DNA of 64,000 nucleotides from Przewalskia tangutica (Eukaryota; Streptophyta; Magnoliopsida; Solanales; Solanaceae): contig CM056740.1 of assembly GCA_029844215.1 (NCBI GenBank), positions 24,967,873 to 25,031,872 of the forward strand, given 5' to 3'. The notes beneath the pieces are model-generated. The model was given only the letters and a program-made list of their open reading frames with translations. It was not told the origin of the DNA and did no database searches. This document shows, in pieces, positions 23,722-36,039 of this stretch (position 1 is its first letter; each line of letters begins with the position of its first letter). The position numbers were made by a program, and so were the translations under genes.

Positions 23722-26700
23722 TGTTATACCCGTATTTCCGCAGTATGTATGCGAGGGCGTGCGTGCGAGAATACTGTGAAAGATTGGAAAGGAAGAAAGT
23801 GATTTTTCCACGGAAAAGTTTAGGTTTTGTGAAGGAAAAAGGTTCGTTAATGGGGTGGATTCCCAGATTTGGTATCGGACTTCTGGAATATTAGAGAATT
23901 ATGGAATTTTATTTTGGAAATGGTCACGTGGGGCCACGGGAGAAATTTACTGATTTTGTGGCCCGCTTTGTTTTTGAGATTTCCATTAAATTGGATATTT
24001 TGGAAGACGAAATTCAGGCGAATCGGGCGACACGTGTCACCCCACGTGGCACCGCTTGGCGATTTTACATTTGGGCCTGGCCTTTGGTTAAGTCGTTTTT
24101 TCGACGAAACGTTTTCTTAACTTGCGAAGGAAAATTCCGGCTATGTCGTTTTGTTTTTGCGGATTTTTCCGAGAGACGAAACATTCGGACCAACGGAGGG
24201 TGACATGTGTCACCTCACAACGGAGACAAGTGGGCGTGACTTGGCGAAACAAGGGCAAGTTGGGCTTGATATTTGTGTAGATATTTGTGAGGTTTTAAGG
24301 AGTAGGGTCTAGGGTGCACTTGGCTTGATCTTGGCCTTACACTTGCCTTGCACTTGGCTAGATCTTGGCCATTGGTTGGCCTTTGGGTTTGCTATAAATA
24401 CCACTCCCTTGTGAAGACTTATTCATTCACCTCACTTTGTCTAAGTCTTGAAATCCCTCCTCCCTCTAGTAGCTCTCGTCTAAGCCTCTCCCCCCTTGTG
24501 GTGCTAGCCGTGGGGTACCCCCCCCCCTAGCCTAGTTGTTTTCGTATAATACCCCTTGTTGTGGTATAGAAATACTCCCCTAGTATTGTTATAATGCCCA
24601 AAATACCTTAGCCTTGTACCTTGTAGTATTCCAAAGATACCTCTTTTCGTAGAGTCCGGAAATACTACCTTTTGTCCTTTTTAGTCTCAAACCGAAACCC
24701 TAAGGAAATCTTCATAGTTGGTTGAAGTAATTGAGTAGAAGTTGGTTAGAACTTCTAAGGGTTGTTTGGAGTGGTTTGGAGCGCACGGAGTGGAGCTAAA
24801 CCTTGCTCAGGAGCGACATTAAACTCGGATAATTTTGGGCTTATCGAGGTAATTATCTTGTCCCTCTATTGTAATTGGAAATTACATGTTTGTTAGGATA
24901 TATAGTTGAAGTATACTATATATGGAACTATACTTAGTATTCGGCAATGTCTTTTGACTTAAGCCTGAAGAATTAAGAACTGAACTAAACTGTATTGCAG
25001 TAGGCTTGTGTAGAATTGTACACGTCCGGTTAGACGTGTAAAACCCCCCCCCTGGTTGGCTTGGTAGCCGGCCTCGGTAGAGGAGGAGATTTACGCTGTT
25101 GCGGGGGGGGGAGGTGCTGCCGAATTTTCTATAGAAAGATAGAAACTTATGTTTTGGGGTTAATAGACGTTTGTGACCTTTATAGGTGAAAGTACTAAGA
25201 GTAGCGTATTCTACTCGAGGAGTGGAAAGGGCTAGCAAGGTTGTAGTACTTGGAGCATTTTGCTTATTGTCGATAAATCGTCGCGAGGTATGTGAACCTC
25301 TTCCTATCTTTTCTAGCATGATTGTTGTGAACTATGTAGTACGGTAGACGTACGTGTGCTAAGTGATTTGGTTGGGTTAAAACATATGGTGTTATAATAG
25401 CTTTATGGGAAGTTAGTTATAACGACCTTATGTAAGTGAAAATGGTTTACTGACGTTAGAAGTTAAGAGACTTGATCTTATAAGATAAGAGACTTAACTT
25501 ATTTGTTTTAATGTGGATGTTTGTGTGAAACCTCATTCGTGAGTAATGAGTACTTGGTTTTAAAGGGATAATGTTTCTTGATTTGAAGTCGAATGTGTAT
25601 CGACAGACCACTGCGGCGTTAATAAAAGGAAAATGTATTGAATAATGATGTGTTGTATTAAAACCGGTAGAAACCTCCATCTGCATGAAGCTAAGATGAG
25701 ACAAAATGATATTACATTTTCTAGATCATGGTCTTTGTAATAAGATCGTTATAAACAAGAATAAACTACTCACGATATGACATATGTTACTTAATTGTTC
25801 TAAAAGGAATCAAGTGATTAAGTTTGGGAACTATGAAACCATTTGAAAATGAGAAGCTTGAGTAATTGAAACTAGGCAAAGCTGGAACTTAGGAAAGAAT
25901 GTTGTTACTTGGTTTTGAAAAGGAAGGTGGGTTGGTCATTCTAATACTACGGGTATCGGGTGACTTTTATAAAAGAAATGGATCTCTTTTAAAAGAACTT
26001 ACGTATGTAGTACTTTGGGGTTAAAACCCCGGACTTTGGTATAAAATGAAAGTACTTTGTGTTGTTGTGAAACTTGCCTATGCTTGTTGTTGTGAAGCTT
26101 GGCTATGCTTATTGTGATAACCTTTGTTGTGCAAAGCGTTGTATTTACGTATTCTGGCGTCTCGATGGAGGGTCGGTTGACTTGTTGAGAACTTACTTGG
26201 GCGTCTTGCGTGATGGCGGAGAAATTCCGCAGTGCGTTCTGATAGTATTATTGTTGTTAATCACTTTGGACATCGACACGATGCGTGGCGCACGGGTATG
26301 CTTCCATTTGGTTAAGGTCTTGTAGTTAATCGCTTTGGATATCGACCGCGATCGTAGCGCGCGGGTATGTTTCCATTTGATTATCGCCTTGTGATTTCCT
26401 TTTTGGACATCCGACACGATGCGTAGCGCGCGGGTATCGTCCATTTGGAATGCCGTCTATTGTTTCCCTCTGGACATACCGACACGATCGTAGCGCTGCG
26501 GGTATCGTCCATTTGGAAAGTTGTCTTATTGTTTCCCTTTGGACATACCGACCACGATCGTAGCGCGCGGGTATGCTTCCATCTGGATTCTTTGTCTTGT
26601 TGTTGAGGTCACATGGACATGTCTACACCGATCACGATATTCGGGGCATGCGGCCGTGATCGACCACGATTGATGTTGTAGGCGTGAGACCCATAGTTAT

Positions 26701-27229
26701 ATTGGAGTGATGATCGTTTTATGTTGTGAATCGTAGTTTGGTTATCATACATGTCTCTGCTTTATATAGACTAGTATGATTTCATTCTGACTTTATGCAG
26801 ATTTCACATACTTGGTACTGTTATCTTGACCTCCTTGGGGCTGCGTTCATCTGCAGTAAGGTACATCGGTCGTGGATCCTCGCTCATAGGATCACGATTC
26901 AGCGCATTTGAAGCTCCGTTTCTCGGAGGCTTATCTTTTAGTAGGTGTTCCACGAGTTGTAAGTTCTTGTACATTCGTGGTATGGCGGGGCCTGTCCGTC
27001 ATAGTCGTGTATATCTTAGAGTGCATGTAATCTTGTTGTGGCGGGGTTGTAAAAGGATTAAAGCATTCGGAGTTTTATGTATATACGGAAGGCAACCGTT
27101 TTGGTTGCTGCTTATTTATTATATCTCTTGTATAATGACTCATGTTTTATGTTCCGCTGATTTTCTCGATGTATGTATCGCTAGGGTGCCGGGTAAGGCA
27201 CGATCCACGCCCGATTTTGGGGTGTGACA
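23722..27229 (+). repeat. 3' LTR of C2 (3508 bp)
   Basis: Partner of 18028-21538 with the same order of blocks, TATA box at 24393-24400 and the 70-bp minisatellite at about 26268-26620. Differences from the 5' LTR concentrate in homopolymers (C runs near 24521 and 25045, a G run near 25105) and at CAG/CTG/CCG sites. Ends TGACA at 27229. Confidence 0.9.
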
Positions 27230-28183
27230 CACGGGTGCCTACCACGCTTATGACAGACGGTGGAGCCAGTCTGGTGTTTCTCTTTCTAGGAGTTTGTACG
27301 AGCGGGGCTAGGAACTCGGTGAGTCTCGTGTCGCATTCGCCCTCGGGCGATGTTTGATTTCGGGAAGTAGCCGTGAGATCGTTGTCTCGGTTGAAGTGTT
27401 TAAGCTACCATGTCGGTGTTCGGATGTCGCCTTACGACGCCTTGTAGAAGCGAAATGCAAGTTGCGGCCGATTGGTTCGATGTTGGCGGGGTTGAATAGT
27501 TGGTTCAGCTTGTTCCAGTGATGTGGATAGTGAAGCTTGTCTAGAAGAAGTTACGCGGCTCGGAGGAATCGTGCGGATAATCGGCGGCACGCTTAGAGTT
27601 GAGTTGACGGTCTTCTTGAAAGTACCACCGGACGAGTGTGACGAGTTTTGGAAACGAAGGAACTTAGCGAGTTACTTTGGGCCTTTGTGAGTTCATGTGA
27701 AGAATAGGCGGGTTGCATATGTTAGCATTTGCGTCCGACTTAGGAGGAAGGGCGTCCGTCTTCGTATTGTTATGATCGGAAAGTATCGGAGATCCATCCA
27801 GTGTTCCCGATTAATGATGACCACGTTAGAGATAGTAACCCGAGTTTTGGAAGCGGCGTGTCGAGAATGTGGTAAGAGTTCGAGTGTACGAGATCCTCGG
27901 GATCATGGCGGCCGGCACCATTTGTTGGGTCGTCGGAGCAAGGCTCGCGTGACAGTGACAAAAGTGGTATCGATGACTAAGGAAGTATATTTTGACCCGG
28001 GAAGAGGTATTTGTGGTGATGTAGAGGTGTTTCCTCGTGGACTTAGATGTAAGTTTTTGCGCAGTGTTTCCATGGCGGTGTGGCGGGATTGTTTCGTAAG
28101 TATAGTAGTGAAGACTATCTTTGTCACGTGTTCGTTTTGAGACTTAGAAGGAACATTCGGGACGAATGTTTCTAAGGGAAGAA
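27230..28183 (+). mobile_element. C1 internal region, right part
   Basis: C1 internal sequence continues after C2 with acgggtgcctacc, matching E1 (near 1427), E2 (near 8685) and D (near 57400). It is non-coding apart from short unconserved frames. It ends with the aacattcg/cgaatgtt inverted repeat (28152-28170) and a short polypurine tract at 28171-28183. A copy of the LTR-end/PBS junction motif gtgacaaaagtggtat lies inside it at 27955-27970. Confidence 0.85.
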
Positions 28184-31100
28184 TGTTATACCCGTAGTTC
28201 GAGGTATGTATGCGAGGGCGTGCGTGCGAGAATCGTGAGAAAGATTGGAAAGGAAGAAGAGGCGATTTTTCCACGGAAAAGTTTAGGTTTTGTGAAGGAA
28301 AAAGGTTCGTTTATGGAATTGGATTCCCAGTTTGGTATTCGGACTTCCGGAATATTAGAGAATTATGGAATTTTATTTTTGAAAATGGTCACGTGGGGCC
28401 ACGGAGAAATTTACTGATTTTGTGGGGCCGCTTTGATTTTGAGATTTTGGCGTTTTGGATATTTTGGAAGACGAAATATTTTGGGCGAATCGGGGCGACA
28501 CGTGTCACCCCATGTGGCACCTTTGGGCGAAATATGTTTGTGCTTGTGACACGGTTAGAGTCGTTTTTCGACGAAACGTTTTCCTGACTTTCGTAGGGAA
28601 TTTCCGCTATGTCATTTAGTATTTTTGCGGATTTTTAGAGAGGCGGAACATTTTGGACCAACGAGAGGCGGCGCGCACCTCTCATTGGTGGGCAAAGTGG
28701 GCGCATGGGCGATTGGGAAGGCAAGTGGGAGATATTTTTGGTAGATATTTTGTGTGCAAGTTGGCTAGGTACACATGGGTGAATCTTGGCCTACACTTGC
28801 CTAACACTTGGTGTAATCTTGGCCATTGGTTGGCTTTCACTTGACTATAAATACCCTCCCTTGGAAGACTAATTCATTCACAATTTGCCTAAGTCTTGAA
28901 AGCTTCTTCCCCACAGTGTGGTGTCTTGGCGAGAGCCCTCCCTCCCCTTGGCGAGAGTCCCCACAGTGGGGTAGGCGAGGGTAGACACCACTCCTTTGAG
29001 GTGCTAGCCGGGGTACCCCACTGCTAGTTGCTTTCGTATAATACCCCCTGTGGTATAGAAATACTCTCCAAGTATTGTTATAATGCCCAAATTACCTTAG
29101 CCTTATACCTTGTTGTATTCTAAGGTTATACCTTACTGAGCCAAATACTATTATACTTCCCGTCGATCCACAAAACCACCCTAGGAAAATCTCCATAGTC
29201 AGTTTGGAGTATTGTGTAGAAGTTGGTTAGAACTTCTAAGGGTGGTTTAGAGCGGGTTGGGCGCTCGGAGTTGGAGCTAAACGATTGCCGTGATCGACTT
29301 TATACTTGGATAATTATGGGCTTATCGAGGTAATTATCTTGTCCCTATTGTAATTGGATATTACATGTTGTAGGAGTATATAGTTGAAGTATACTATATA
29401 TAGTCTTGAATCGTAATTACATAGGTGTATTCTGATGAGACTTGTGTAGTAGTCCGTGGAGTAGAATTGTACCCGTTAGGGTTAGATGTATAACCCCGTT
29501 GGCTTGGTAGCGGCCTCGATAGAGGAGGAGATTTACGCTGTTGCGGGGAAGTCTTTGAATTTTACGTAGAAGTTCTACGATGAGATCTAGATGTTAATAA
29601 GCGCCTTGTGGCCTTATAGGTGGAAGTACTACGTGTGGCGCGTTCTACTTGGCTAAGGAGTAGCGACGGCTTGAGGTACTCGGGCATTTTGCTATTAGTC
29701 GATAATCGTCGCGAGGTATGTGAACCTCTTCCTATCTCTCTAGCATGATATGTGTAAACTATGTAGTGCGGTGACGTCGTGTGCTAAATGTGTTTGAGTG
29801 GTTTAAAACATAAAGTGTTATAACGGCTTTACGGAAGTTGGTTATAACGACTTTATGTTAGTAAGAAAAATACATGTGGTTTTAAAAGGTAATCGATTTG
29901 AACTATAAGCGGCTTGTTATATGGTAAGAAAGAACTTGAAGTATTTTCAAAAGATTTTGAATCATTTTGAAAGGAGAAGTAATACTTGGTGTTTGAAAAC
30001 TTAAGAGTTATACTAGCTTTATGGGAAGTTAGGTATAACGGCTTAAGAATGCTTTCTTGATTTGAATCGAATGTGTATCGACAAACCATCTGCGGCGTTA
30101 ATAAAAGAAATGTTTTGAATAATTAAGTATTATGAAAACCAGTAGAAACTTCCATCTGCATAGAAGCTAAGATGAGACAAAATGATATTTCCTAGATCAT
30201 GGCTGCTGTAATAAGATTGTTATAAACAAGAATATCCTACTCACACATAAGGCTTATGTTTCTCAGATTGTTTAAAAGAGAATTATATTCTTAAATGAAT
30301 AAGACTATGAACTACGGAACCTTTCTAAAATAAGAAAACGTGAACATTTGAAATTAGGCAAACTTGGACGTTTGGAAAATAATGTTGTTACTTGATTTTA
30401 CAAAGGTAAGAGTTTTGGGTTTCTTAAAAGGACAGTCACTCTATTTTATACTACGGGTATTGTGTGACTTATGTGAAAGAAACAGATTTTTTTTTAAGAT
30501 TTTAATGTGTGAAGTACTTTGGGGATAGATACCCGAACTTGTTAGTAGAAAGTACCTTGTGTGAATAACTTGATTGTATTGGTTTGTGATAGCCTTGTAA
30601 TACTTTCTTGTTGCCTTGATAAGTAAACGTGTTAGGATGCTACGTGTGTTAGTATCTTGTGATGTTTGTGTAAGGGGGTTTCCCTTGATTGTGCTTATTA
30701 ACTATCAGTCGTTATGATAGTATTGTGGCATTCATCTCTTGAGATGATTAGGGTTAAGCGCCCTCCGTCGGGGGTAGACTCGGTGATGCAGGACCATGAT
30801 TCGAGAATACCTCATGCGGGTCTGAGGGGCCTATGCGGAGCTACGAGAGTTCGAGTTAGTGTCGTCCTTTACGGGCATGCGGTCGCGTGGCCATGCGGCT
30901 GCGAAGTCGGGGCGATCTTGGGAGTAGCTACCCTCGATGCGGGGAATACCTCATGCGGGCGATGAGATTGGCCTATCGCGAGTGCGGGAAGTTCGAGGAC
31001 TAGACGCGCGCATTAGATCTGCGGGCAAGTGGCGGCTTTGATCATGTGGCGGTGCAGACAGATCTTATGATCTGATTTATGACCTTGTTGGTGCGTAGGT

Positions 31101-31843
31101 GTTAGTAGTCGGCTAGGCCTTCGTACTTACCTGCATGCAGTTTTATTAGGACACAGGTGGGACACGGTGTTCATATGTATTCCTTGGTGCTTGTATATCA
31201 TAAAGCTGCCGGTGAGGAAGGTATTCCACGCACGATTGATGTTGTGGGCGTGAGACCCATTGTTAAATTGAGTGATGACTTGAGGTGTGAATCCACGACT
31301 TGACATGGCTTATTCATGGTGAATCGTAGTTTGGTTATCATACATGTCTCTGCTTTGTATAGACTACTATGATTTCATTTCTGATTTATCTTTAGTTTCA
31401 CATACTCGAATTTTTGTTGTCTTGACCTCGCCGGGCTGCGTTCATGCCGCGAGTTGAGGTACATCGATCGTTGATCCTAGCTCTCGAGTCACGATTCAGC
31501 GTTTGGGAAGCTCCGTTTCTCGGAGGCTTATCGATGGTATAGTCCATGCGTAGTAAGTGTTTACATTCGGGGGTTTGGCGGGGCCACTGTCCGCCCATCG
31601 TGTCGATCATTCTTAGAAGTGCATAATCTTGTTGTGGCGGGGTTGGTAAAAAGGATTAAAGCTGTTCATTTGTAAAAGAGTTGATGGTTATATATATGCC
31701 GAAAGCAAGTTTTCCTGATTATTGTTTTATATATTTCTGTTATCTCATGTTGTGGTTTTATGTTCCGCTGATTACTCTGATGTTGTGTCACTAGGGTGCC
31801 CGGGGTAAGGCACCAGTCACGGGCCCGGGTTCGGGTCGTGACA
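28184..31843 (+). repeat. 3' LTR of C1 (3660 bp)
   Basis: Partner of 13183-16825. TATA box at 28846-28853; atgcgg-rich module at about 30800-31010; end GGGTTCGGGTCGTGACA at 31843, followed by target duplication catgg. Its tail keeps caccagtcacgggcccggg, the fuller form that is shortened in the 5' LTR. Confidence 0.92.
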
Positions 31844-32715
31844 CATGGGATGAACCGGGAATGTATTTCACTCGACTACCGCGTTCATGGGATGAACCGG
31901 GAATGTATTTCACTCGACTACCGCGTTCATGGGATGAACCGGGAATGTATTTCACTCGACTACAGCGTTCGTAGGATGAGCGGGAATGTATTCCATCCAT
32001 TCCGAGTTCATGAGATGAGCAGAATGTATTCCACACGTTTCTATACTGGGTCCATGAGATGGGCCGAGACATGTTATACGTATCACATGATCTGTACCTA
32101 GACTGCCGGCAGTGAGGAAGGAGTTCCACGGGCATGAGGGATGACTTTTGAGGGCGTGAGTCCCTGACTTGACATGACTGCTTTTATGTTGTGAACTGTA
32201 GTTTGGTTATCATACATGTCTCCTGCTTTATATATAGACTGTTATGATTTCATTTCTGATATTTCTGATTTCACATACTTGGTACTGTTATCTTGACCTC
32301 GCCCGAGTGCGTTCATCTGCAGTAGAGGTACATCAGTGTCGATCCCACTTTAGGATCACCACCAGCGTATTGGAAGCTCCGTTCCTTGAGGCTTATCTTT
32401 GGTATGTTACCCACAGTGCAGAGGTTCTTGTACATTCAGGGGTATGGCGGGGCCCTGTCCCGTCATAGTTGTTGTAAAAATCTTAGAGGTCTGTAGCACT
32501 GTTGTGGGCAGGGTTGTAAGGATTTGTAACTGTTCAAATGTCGATATATATATATGTTGAAAGGCAACCGTTTTGGTTGGCCTATTTTCTTTTATCGTGA
32601 TCCATGTCTATTTAAATGTTTAAGTTTTTATTTCCGCTGGTTTTTCTCTGATGATTGTATCACTAGGGTGCCCGGGGTAAGGCACCAGTCACGGGCCCGG
32701 GTTCGGGTCGTGACA
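31844..32715 (+). repeat. E3 LTR fragment, right part, with 42-bp minisatellite
   Basis: The 42-bp repeats resume at the C1 target duplication and decay by about 32080. The conserved LTR tail and the TGACA end at 32715 follow. The next bases, cttagctcac, are B-type LTR sequence (compare 47094 and 51490), so this element ended inside B LTR1. The left target duplication is not in the window. Confidence 0.85.
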
Positions 32716-35215
32716 CTTAGCTCACAACACTTAGAAAAATTTGAGAGACTTGTGTGTGCCTTGAGTTGCTCTCGGCTTTGACATTATTCCCACACAAATT
32801 TTTTGTAGTTTTGGTTCTTTATTCACAAGACTTTAACCCAAGGTCCCTAAGGGTATTGTAAGGATATCTCAATAGAAAGATTTCGGAAAAACGGCGTTTT
32901 CACGTTAGTCGCAAGGCGAAAACCTAAGGCATTTTCATAGGTTTTGATTGGAAATGGAAGAGAAGTTGGTTGTGGGCTTCTAAAGGCTTCAAATAGCGGA
33001 TTGGAGCGTAAAGGAAAGGAGCTAAGAATTGCTAAGGAGCGACATTGAATCTTGGAAATTATAAGGGCTTGTAAAGGTTGAAGTACTAAGTATAGCGTAT
33101 TCTACATGAAGGATGGAATAGCTATCAAGGTTGAGGTACTTTGGAGCATTTTGCTATTTATCGATAATCGTCGCGAGGTATGTGAACCTCTTCCTTCTTT
33201 TGACATGATTCTATGTATGGAATATACATGTAGTACTATTTCATGATTCCTTCTACTCTTAGAAGTTAAGAGGTATGTATGTTGATTTACTCTACGTAAA
33301 GGTTATGTCTAAGTTATCCTAAGTTCTTACCAAGTCTTATGGGGGATGTTGGTAAGAGTCGTTAGGAGGTATTTGGAGCCAAGTTGGCTTGGCTAAGTTA
33401 CGGCACAAATGAGAATAAGTATCGAACAAGCCACTGCAGCGTTAATAAAGGAAAATGTAATGACAATCAATTAAGTTAAAATGAGTAGAATTCTCCATCT
33501 GCATAAAAGCTAAGATAAGACAAAATTGTATTACATTTTCTAGATCATGGCTACTCGATTAAGATCGTTATAAATAAGTATAACTTATTCACAACGCACC
33601 AAAGTATATGTTACGTAATTTATAAGAATTTACGTATGAAGTTTTAAGACTATGAACCTCAAATTTTTAAAAAGGTTATGGGACTTGATTATTAAAGGAA
33701 GAAATGAATTGATTTAAAAGTAAAGAATACTTGATTTGGAAAGTATTGATTTCTTGCCATTCTAAAGTTAAGAAACTTGTTTTCTTAAAAGTTAAGAGAC
33801 TTGAAGTATTTTGAAAGCTATGTGATTTGATTTGAAAGTATAAGTCTCTTGGTTATAAAAGGAATGAATTTGTCTAAGACATAAAGAGTTATAACGGCTT
33901 TATGGGAAGTTGGTTATAACAACTTTATGGAAGATTAAAAGAATGGTTTTCTTCAGTAATGTAAGCAAAGAAATGATTTGAAATAAAGAAGGGCAAATTG
34001 CTTTAAAGGTACCAATTGCTTAAGGTTTTAAAGAAAGAAGTCACTTGATTTAGAAGCCGGTAAATGTATTTCTAACAGGTATTGTGACTTGTCTTGAAAA
34101 GTGGATATGACTTGATACTACGGTTGTTAGTATCTTGGAAGTATTAATTGAAAAAGAGTCGTTTTTAAAAGGAGTAAGTGCACGTACGTTGGGTTAAATT
34201 CGGATACTATATGACATTCTGGCGTCGGGAATGGCCGGAAGTATACCTTATGGGCGGACTATGTGACCTTACGCGTCCACGATTGGGCGGGCGGTATACC
34301 TTTATGGGCGGACTATATGACATTACGCGTCGGGAATGGGCCGGCGAGATACCTTTACGGGCGGACTATGTGACCTTACCGCATCGAGTTGATCGGCGTT
34401 ATACCTTTATGGGCGGACTATGTGAACTTACCGAGTCGAGTTGGGTGGGCGAGATACCTTTATGGGCGGACTATGTGACCTTACGCGTCGAGTTGGGCGG
34501 GCGATACCTATGGGCAGACTATGTGACTTTATCGCGTCCCAGATTGGGTCGGGCAGTATAGGCGTCCCTCCATAAAGGGCCGGATTATGTTATGTAAGGT
34601 AAGTAAGTTATATGGTAATGAACTTGACGGTGTTTCCTAAGCATGTACGTAAGAATGTGACTATAACTTTTATTGAAAAATGGGAAAAGATAATAAGGTA
34701 CGATTAAGTTCACGAGATGGTAATGACACGGTAGGATCTGGTATGTACCATTTTTATACTTGCCCCTGTCATTCTTTTGTACAGTTATGATTTGTTCTTG
34801 CACCTTATTTTCCGCTCCATATTAAATTGTTGTACTAACCCTTTCGGCCTGCGTTCATGTCGCAGTTTAGGTACGCGATTGTGGATCCGCGAGCTTAGGA
34901 TCTGGTTCATTTTGAGATGGCTCAATGTTCGGAGCTTGTCGTCATGGTTATGTGTATTGAAGTGCGGCGGGGCCTTGTCCGCCATAGTATTTGTTCAAAT
35001 CTTAGAGTGCCGTATTCATCCGTGGGTGGCTAGAGTTGTTTTTACATTGTTAAGCAGTGTAGACCACTTTCTGATAATTTTTATGTTATGGCGGCTTTAT
35101 CGGCGGCCTTGGTTTAAAAAAAAAGTGTTATTTATCTTCCGCGATTTATTATGTTGTATGATTAGAAGGGTGCCCAGGTAGGGCACCAGTCGCGGCCCGG
35201 GGTCGGGTCGTGACA
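32716..35215 (+). repeat. B LTR1 (visible 2500 bp)
   Basis: Matches LTR2 from about 47094 to its end at 49549. It contains a 57-bp minisatellite (34200-34575), the conserved ctgcgttcatg-cgcag near-palindrome (34849-34865) and the end gtcgggtcgtgaca at 35215. The first 500 bp, with the promoter, are not in the window. No genes are visible. Confidence 0.88.
34200..34575 (+). repeat. 57-bp minisatellite in B LTR1
   Basis: About seven units of 55-60 bp with the phrase tacctttatgggcggactatgtgacc and a cgcgtc-containing spacer. LTR2 (48585-48905) and LTR3 (62390-62710) have about six. A 127-codon frame through it (34178-34561) is a product of the repeat. Confidence 0.88.
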
Positions 35216-35219
35216 AAAG

Positions 35220-35231
35220 TGGTATCAGAGC
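35220..35231 (+). other. Primer binding site of B internal-1
   Basis: tggtatcagagc, the complete plant initiator-Met-tRNA-type PBS, 4 bp after LTR1. It primes minus-strand synthesis in this class. Confidence 0.92.
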
Positions 35232-35408
35232 AGTTAGTCCTCGGAAAGTGTCTATAGACCGTGTCTAGTAGAGTCTTGATTATCGGTGTGTTGTGCATCA
35301 CATCTATAATCAGGAGGTTGCAGGGCATTTAGTATTGGTTTCCATTCTTCTCACTCTGAGATCGTGCGATAGAGCTGTGTTGTTAGGGTCGTCACTCCCT
35401 AACGAGTT

Positions 35409-35597
35409 ATGTTAATTGCAGCTACGAGAAAGGCAGCAGTGACCCAGGAAAGACTATGTGGATTGCGTATACAGGTTGGTAATGATTATAGTATAGTTGG
35501 TATTGTGACATACATCTATACGGAGTTATGTATGAGGGTCAGACGCGTGTTGCCTAGAATGATATTAGATTACCATGAGTTGGTAAAGACTAACTAG
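35409..35597 (+). CDS. Unrecognised 62-codon frame in B internal-1
   Basis: Starts MLIAATRKAAVTQERLCGLR and ends shortly after LPRMILDY. The same frame is open in internal-2 (49743-49931) with about four amino-acid changes. It occupies the position of the gag start in other elements but does not resemble A-type gag. I do not recognise it; it may be a relic or a chance frame kept by recent duplication. Confidence 0.2.
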   Translation: MLIAATRKAAVTQERLCGLRIQVGNDYSIVGIVTYIYTELCMRVRRVLPRMILDYHELVKTN

Positions 35598-36011
35598 ATA
35601 CCGGGAAGGTATGGAACAGTTAATGAATTCTCGCTAAGGTCTTGTGTTTTATTTTGAGATAATTGGGAAAGGATGAGATGTCTGATAGGGTAGTGAACCC
35701 TTAAGAAGTCATGTTAAGAAACTTAATGGAATACCATGTTAATATATTAAGCTACGTGGTAGGCTTAAGAGAATTGTACGGATGAGGTCCGTATAGAGTA
35801 AGTAATGGTTGTTGTGATCAAGACGACACGATTATGGTATTATGAGAAGTTTTTGTACCCGTTTACTGGGGGACTGGTAAGGTAGGCTTGGAGCATGGAA
35901 ATTGCGAGCCTAAGAATATTGATGACCGCTGAGACCTTAGATGTACAAGGTCTTCTCGGGAAGAAAGATTTATTATAGACCAAGAATAAGAGTTAAGTGC
36001 GACGGTGGGAC

Positions 36012-36039
36012 GGGGTGAGGACCTATTGCGGGTCGCCCC
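36012..36039 (+). other. Conserved internal hairpin, covarying form (B internal-1)
   Basis: ggggtga pairs with tcgcccc across the same 14-nt spacing. Relative to gggttga/tcaaccc, one T-A pair is replaced by G-C and the next T-A becomes T-G, so pairing is kept. Confidence 0.6.

Larger units (their letters stand above)
18028..27229 (+). mobile_element. C2: complete LARD-like LTR retrotransposon nested in C1
   Basis: The LTRs (18028-21538, 3511 bp; 23722-27229, 3508 bp) are very similar across most of their length. The 2183-bp internal region keeps a recognisable Gag capsid portion but no pol. C1 internal sequence breaks at 18027 (...gaggttgcgg) and resumes at 27230 (cacgggtgcctacc), exactly as the uninterrupted D copy reads (near 57390). 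The flanking 5-mers tgcgg and cacgg are an imperfect target duplication, probably one site with a base lost in the left copy. Insertion is therefore later than C1. Confidence 0.92.
13183..31843 (+). mobile_element. C1: complete LARD-like LTR retrotransposon, interrupted by C2
   Basis: It has two LTRs of nearly equal length (13183-16825, 3643 bp; 28184-31843, 3660 bp), a PBS, a polypurine tract and a 5-bp target duplication catgg (13178-13182 and 31844-31848) inside the E3 minisatellite. Without C2 its internal region is about 2.16 kb and has only a gag-start remnant and non-coding sequence. LTR copies differ mostly at CAG/CTG-type sites and homopolymers, so the element is probably younger than raw divergence suggests. 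It would need Gag-Pol in trans. Confidence 0.92.

Noticed and set aside
34178..34561. 127-codon frame with internal repeats
   Set aside because: It is the translation of the 57-bp minisatellite; LTR2 and LTR3 do not keep the frame.
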